Positions 12,432-14,733 of a stretch of 14,733 nt of DNA are shown here, piece by piece (position 1 is the first letter of the stretch; each line of letters begins with the position of its first letter). The notes under the pieces are model-generated. The model made no database searches. It saw only the letters and a list, made by a program, of their open reading frames with translations, and was not told the DNA's origin. The DNA is taken from positions 1 through 14,733 of the forward strand of contig VGDN01000008.1 of assembly GCA_016869695.1 (NCBI GenBank), in the 5' to 3' direction. Source of the stretch: Alphaproteobacteria bacterium (GTDB taxonomy: Bacteria > Pseudomonadota > Alphaproteobacteria > Rickettsiales > UBA1997). The position numbers were made by a program, and so were the translations under genes.

Positions 12432-14273
12432 TTATTGGCATGCAAGACACTCCTCCCCGTTGTTAGTATTTGATACTTCTAGCTCATGTTTTTCAGTTCG
12501 GTTAGACACTTTGTCTGCACGCTGAACTGAGGTGGAGCGGCAGTAATACAGACTCTTTAAACCCTTCTGCCACGCACGGAAATGAATCTCGTGTAAATAT
12601 TTTTTCGACACATTTCCGGGCACAAAAATATTCAAGCTCTGCGCTTGGCATATGTATTCCTGACGCTCAGCGGCGAGATCGATGATCCAACGCTGGTCAA
12701 TCTCCTGCGCAGTTTTGAAAACGAGTTTTTCATGCTCATCCAAGAAATCTAAATGTTGCACCGAGCCTTCATTAATCGTGATTGATGACCAAATATCTTC
12801 CGTGTTTTTGCCCTTTGATTCTAGGAGTCGCACCAGATTTTTATTCCGCACATTGAATGATCCGGTGAGTGTTTTTTGAGTGAAAGAATTGGCCGCGAAT
12901 GGCTCAATTCCTGGAGAGGAGTTGTTGGCGATGATTGAGATTGAAGCGGTAGGAGCGATGGCAAGCTTATTGGAAAATCTTTCGTCAATCCCAGCCTCGG
13001 TCGCATCAGGACAAGCTCCGCGCTCTTTCGCCAAAATCTTCGAAGCGCGATCAACACCCTCTTTGATGTGCTGAAAAATCTTCTTGTTCCAAACCTTACT
13101 CATCGCTGATTCGATTGGCACATTTTTGCTTTGTAACAAAGAGTGAAAGCCCATTACGCCCAAACCAACAGAGCGCTCACGAGTAGCTGAATATTTTGCC
13201 TTCGCCATTGAGTCCGGCGCTTTGTCAATAAAATCCTGTAACACATTGTCGAGGAAGCGCATCACATCCTCTAGGATGCGTGTGTCATCCTTCCATTCGT
13301 CATAAAATTCTAAATTAAGTGAAGACAGACAGCACACGGCGGTACGATTTTTTCCAAGATGGTCGATGCCGGTTGGGAGCGTGATTTCGCTGCATAGATT
13401 CGAGGTCTTCACTTGTAGCCCAAGTTTTCTTTGCTGTTGTGGAATCGCACGATTAACGGCGTCGATGAAGAGTAGGTAAGGCTCGCCGGTTTCAACACGA
13501 GCATTGAGCAGTTTAATCCACAAAGCGCGTGCCTTAACGGTTTCAATCACCTGGCCGCTATGTGGGCTCTTCAGCTCAAAATCTCCGTTCTTCTCAACTG
13601 CGCGCATGAACTCATCAGTAACCACTACTCCATGATGTAGATTGAGTGAACGACGATTTGGATCGCCGCCAGTTGGTCTTCTGATGTCAATGAATTCCTC
13701 GATTTCAGGATGATGAATCGGTAAATAAACTGCTGCCGAGCCACGACGCAGGCTGCCTTGTGAAATTGCCAAAGTTTGCGAATCCATTACTTTGATAAAC
13801 GGCACGATGCCAGAAGTTTTACCATTACCGCGCACTGTTTCGCCGATTGAACGCAGATTACCCCAATAGCTGCCGATCCCACCGCCTCTTGAGGCCAACC
13901 ATACATTCTCATTCCACAAATCAACAATGCCATTAAGCGAGTCCGCTGATTCGTTTAAGAAGCAAGAAATCGGCAAACCACGATCGGTTCCGCCATTACT
14001 CAATACTGGCGTCGCCGGCATGAACCAAAGATTAGAGACGTAATGATAAAGGCGCTGCGCGTGGGCTTGATCATCAGCGTAGTAAGACACAACCCGCGCG
14101 AACAAATCTTGGTAAGACTCGCCCGGCATAAGGTAACGATCTTTCAAAACCGCCTTGCCGAAATTGCTGAGCTTGTCGTCATTTTTATTATCAGTTGTGA
14201 CGGTGATTTTTTTTGCTTCTGTGTTTCTGGATGAAGAAGTTTTTGCGCTTTTGTTAGTTGTTTTTTTTGACAT
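12432..14273 (-). CDS. nrdA: Ribonucleoside-diphosphate reductase class I, large (alpha) subunit
   Basis: Catalytic subunit that reduces ribonucleotides to deoxyribonucleotides together with a radical-bearing beta subunit. At 613 residues it lacks the N-terminal ATP-cone of E. coli NrdA; a Lys/Ser/Thr-rich leader (1-35) runs directly into the catalytic domain (YLMPGESYQDLFARV). Active-site landmarks: Cys104 in PISCFLN, SNLCSEI at 291-297 with Asn292, Cys294 and Glu296, the cysteine pair Cys314-Cys315 in AVCCLSSLN, APTASISIIAN, and the tyrosine pair Tyr576-Tyr577 in SLYYCRS. The C-terminal ECLACQ gives the redox-relay cysteines 609 and 612. No nrdB is adjacent. The ATG at 14273 is the only sensible start; no strong Shine-Dalgarno is seen. 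Confidence 0.96.
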   Translation of the reverse strand: MSKKTTNKSAKTSSSRNTEAKKITVTTDNKNDDKLSNFGKAVLKDRYLMPGESYQDLFARVVSYYADDQAHAQRLYHYVSNLWFMPATPVLSNGGTDRGLPISCFLNESADSLNGIVDLWNENVWLASRGGGIGSYWGNLRSIGETVRGNGKTSGIVPFIKVMDSQTLAISQGSLRRGSAAVYLPIHHPEIEEFIDIRRPTGGDPNRRSLNLHHGVVVTDEFMRAVEKNGDFELKSPHSGQVIETVKARALWIKLLNARVETGEPYLLFIDAVNRAIPQQQRKLGLQVKTSNLCSEITLPTGIDHLGKNRTAVCCLSSLNLEFYDEWKDDTRILEDVMRFLDNVLQDFIDKAPDSMAKAKYSATRERSVGLGVMGFHSLLQSKNVPIESAMSKVWNKKIFQHIKEGVDRASKILAKERGACPDATEAGIDERFSNKLAIAPTASISIIANNSSPGIEPFAANSFTQKTLTGSFNVRNKNLVRLLESKGKNTEDIWSSITINEGSVQHLDFLDEHEKLVFKTAQEIDQRWIIDLAAERQEYICQAQSLNIFVPGNVSKKYLHEIHFRAWQKGLKSLYYCRSTSVQRADKVSNRTEKHELEVSNTNNGEECLACQ

Positions 14274-14365
14274 TCGAAAAAGGAAAATTAGAGGCGATTT
14301 AAGCTACATCTAGTGGTCAAAGACGAGAAACCATACTAAATATTGATTTCAAAAAATTTCTATTT

Positions 14366-14385
14366 TTGCCAAAAATATTTGGCAA
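14366..14385. promoter_or_regulatory. Perfect 8-bp inverted repeat upstream of nrdA
   Basis: TTGCCAAA-AATA-TTTGGCAA, a 20-bp dyad 93 bp upstream of the nrdA start. It could be an operator for a dimeric regulator. It could also be a terminator-like hairpin for plus-strand transcription, since TTTTTTT follows at 14392-14398 after a six-base gap. Confidence 0.4.
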
Positions 14386-14423
14386 TGCAGATTTTTTTAA
14401 CGTGAGTTTTCGTATATTTTTCA

Positions 14424-14451
14424 TTGACGAACATCATCCCTCTCCTAGCTT
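14424..14451 (+). promoter_or_regulatory. Weak candidate promoter for tRNA-Ser
   Basis: TTGACG at 14424-14429 and TAGCTT at 14446-14451 are 16 bp apart. The -35 matches the sigma-70 consensus in five of six bases; the -10 is poor. It is placed about 185 bp before the tRNA, so the transcript would include the hairpin segment at 14569-14626. Confidence 0.25.
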
Positions 14452-14545
14452 GCCGAACTCTTTTTAAGACCAAATTTCTCACAGAAATCGAGTATTCTCC
14501 TAGAGAGAGTTAATCGAAATATTCCAAATATGGATGGGGGCAAAC

Positions 14546-14635
14546 GTGAGTAAACCCAGGATCGAGAGGCTGCCCGCGACTGCGTTAGCAGCGCAAAATA
14601 AAAAGACTTCAGCCGCCCGGTTGAAGATTAAATAA
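14546..14635 (+). other. Possible 29-aa ORF or structured leader abutting tRNA-Ser
   Basis: A GTG at 14546 preceded by GGATGGGGG (Shine-Dalgarno-like, 5-base spacing) opens a basic 29-residue frame beginning MSKPRIERLPATALAAQNKK. It ends with TAA at 14633-14635, immediately before the first base of the tRNA. The same DNA folds into two neighbouring hairpins: GCG-A-CTGC-GTTA-GCAG-CGC (14577-14595) and CTTCA...TGAAG (14607-14626). It may be a small protein gene, a structured RNA, or just the tRNA 5' leader. It is more G+C-rich than the DNA around it. Confidence 0.3.
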
Positions 14636-14729
14636 GGACGGATGGCCGAGAGGCTGAAGGCGTCGGTTTGCTAAACCGATATATGGTTGAAAAGCTATAT
14701 CGGGGGTTCGAATCCCCCTCCGTCCGCCA
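14636..14729 (+). tRNA. tRNA-Ser (anticodon GCT)
   Basis: A 94-base class II tRNA. The acceptor arms GGACGGA and TCCGTCC pair fully, with discriminator G and an encoded CCA. The D-arm region is TGGCCGAGAGGCTGAAGGC. The anticodon stem-loop TCGGT-TTGCTAA-ACCGA carries GCT, reading AGC/AGU serine codons. A long variable arm (ATATA...TATAT) is diagnostic of Ser/Leu/Tyr tRNAs. The T-arm is GGGGG-TTCGAAT-CCCCC. It is intact and lies four bases from the right edge of the window. Confidence 0.97.
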
Positions 14730-14733
14730 GTAG

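Larger units (their letters stand above)
14274..14545. promoter_or_regulatory. Divergent intergenic control region between nrdA and tRNA-Ser
   Basis: About 270 bp of AT-rich DNA between the nrdA start and the segment before the tRNA. It must hold the nrdA promoter (minus) and the tRNA promoter (plus). I see a perfect inverted repeat (14366-14385) and a candidate plus-strand -35 (TTGACG, 14424-14429). I looked for a clear NrdR-box pair and found none. Confidence 0.45.

Noticed and set aside
14274..14360. NrdR boxes upstream of nrdA
   Set aside because: CATACTAAATATTG and CTACATCTAGTGG were considered but match the NrdR consensus poorly and are not a properly spaced pair.
14530..14635. tmRNA or SRP RNA before tRNA-Ser
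   Set aside because: No tRNA-like ends, tag reading frame of known type, or GGAAG SRP loop could be found.
1..14733. CRISPR array
   Set aside because: No regularly spaced direct repeats; the only repeats are the AT-rich linkers and palindromes listed.

Overview
The window looks like an alphaproteobacterial chromosome of moderate to low G+C. The IspG, IlvE, CtpA, SurA-like and NrdA proteins read as alphaproteobacterial. The 130-residue protein at 1429-1821, the ATP-cone-less NrdA and a Rickettsia-style palindromic repeat inside tyrA point towards Rickettsiales or a neighbouring lineage. This placement is from memory of protein families; no search was run. Unlike host-restricted Rickettsia, the window carries genes for aromatic and branched-chain amino acids, isoprenoids and surface sugars.

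Layout. 1-1213 (minus): 5' part of ispG, then tyrA with an in-frame palindromic repeat. 1265-4035 (plus): a tight envelope operon of small lipoprotein, conserved alphaproteobacterial protein, ctpA protease and SurA-like PPIase. 4019-5388 (minus): rfbC-rfbD. 5391-8116 (plus): rfbA and two glycosyltransferase-like genes, starting 2 bp from rfbC. Together 4019-8116 is a dTDP-rhamnose/surface-glycan locus without rfbB. 8078-10195 (minus): an accessory patch of a RhuM-Fic fusion translationally coupled to an exported thermonuclease, and an AbiU2/HEPN-like gene split by a -1 frameshift. 10206-11090 (minus): ilvE. 11100-11264: a 163-bp near-perfect palindrome flanked by TA, best read as an IS630/mariner-type MITE. 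11247-12200 (minus): GDP-L-fucose synthase, whose stop codon was rewritten by that MITE. 12201-12431: a non-coding, hairpin-rich spacer. 12432-14273 (minus): nrdA. 14274-14635: regulatory and possibly structured DNA leading into a tRNA-Ser(GCT) on the plus strand.

How it fits together. Two nucleotide-sugar routes (dTDP-rhamnose and GDP-fucose) feed surface glycan assembly by the two transferase-like proteins. CtpA and the PPIase serve periplasmic proteolysis and folding. The strongest unusual signals are the mobile palindromes: one encoded in frame inside tyrA, and one inserted in the stop codon of fcl, with its empty-site counterpart visible elsewhere in the window at 225-253. The split HEPN gene and the Fic-nuclease pair come next.
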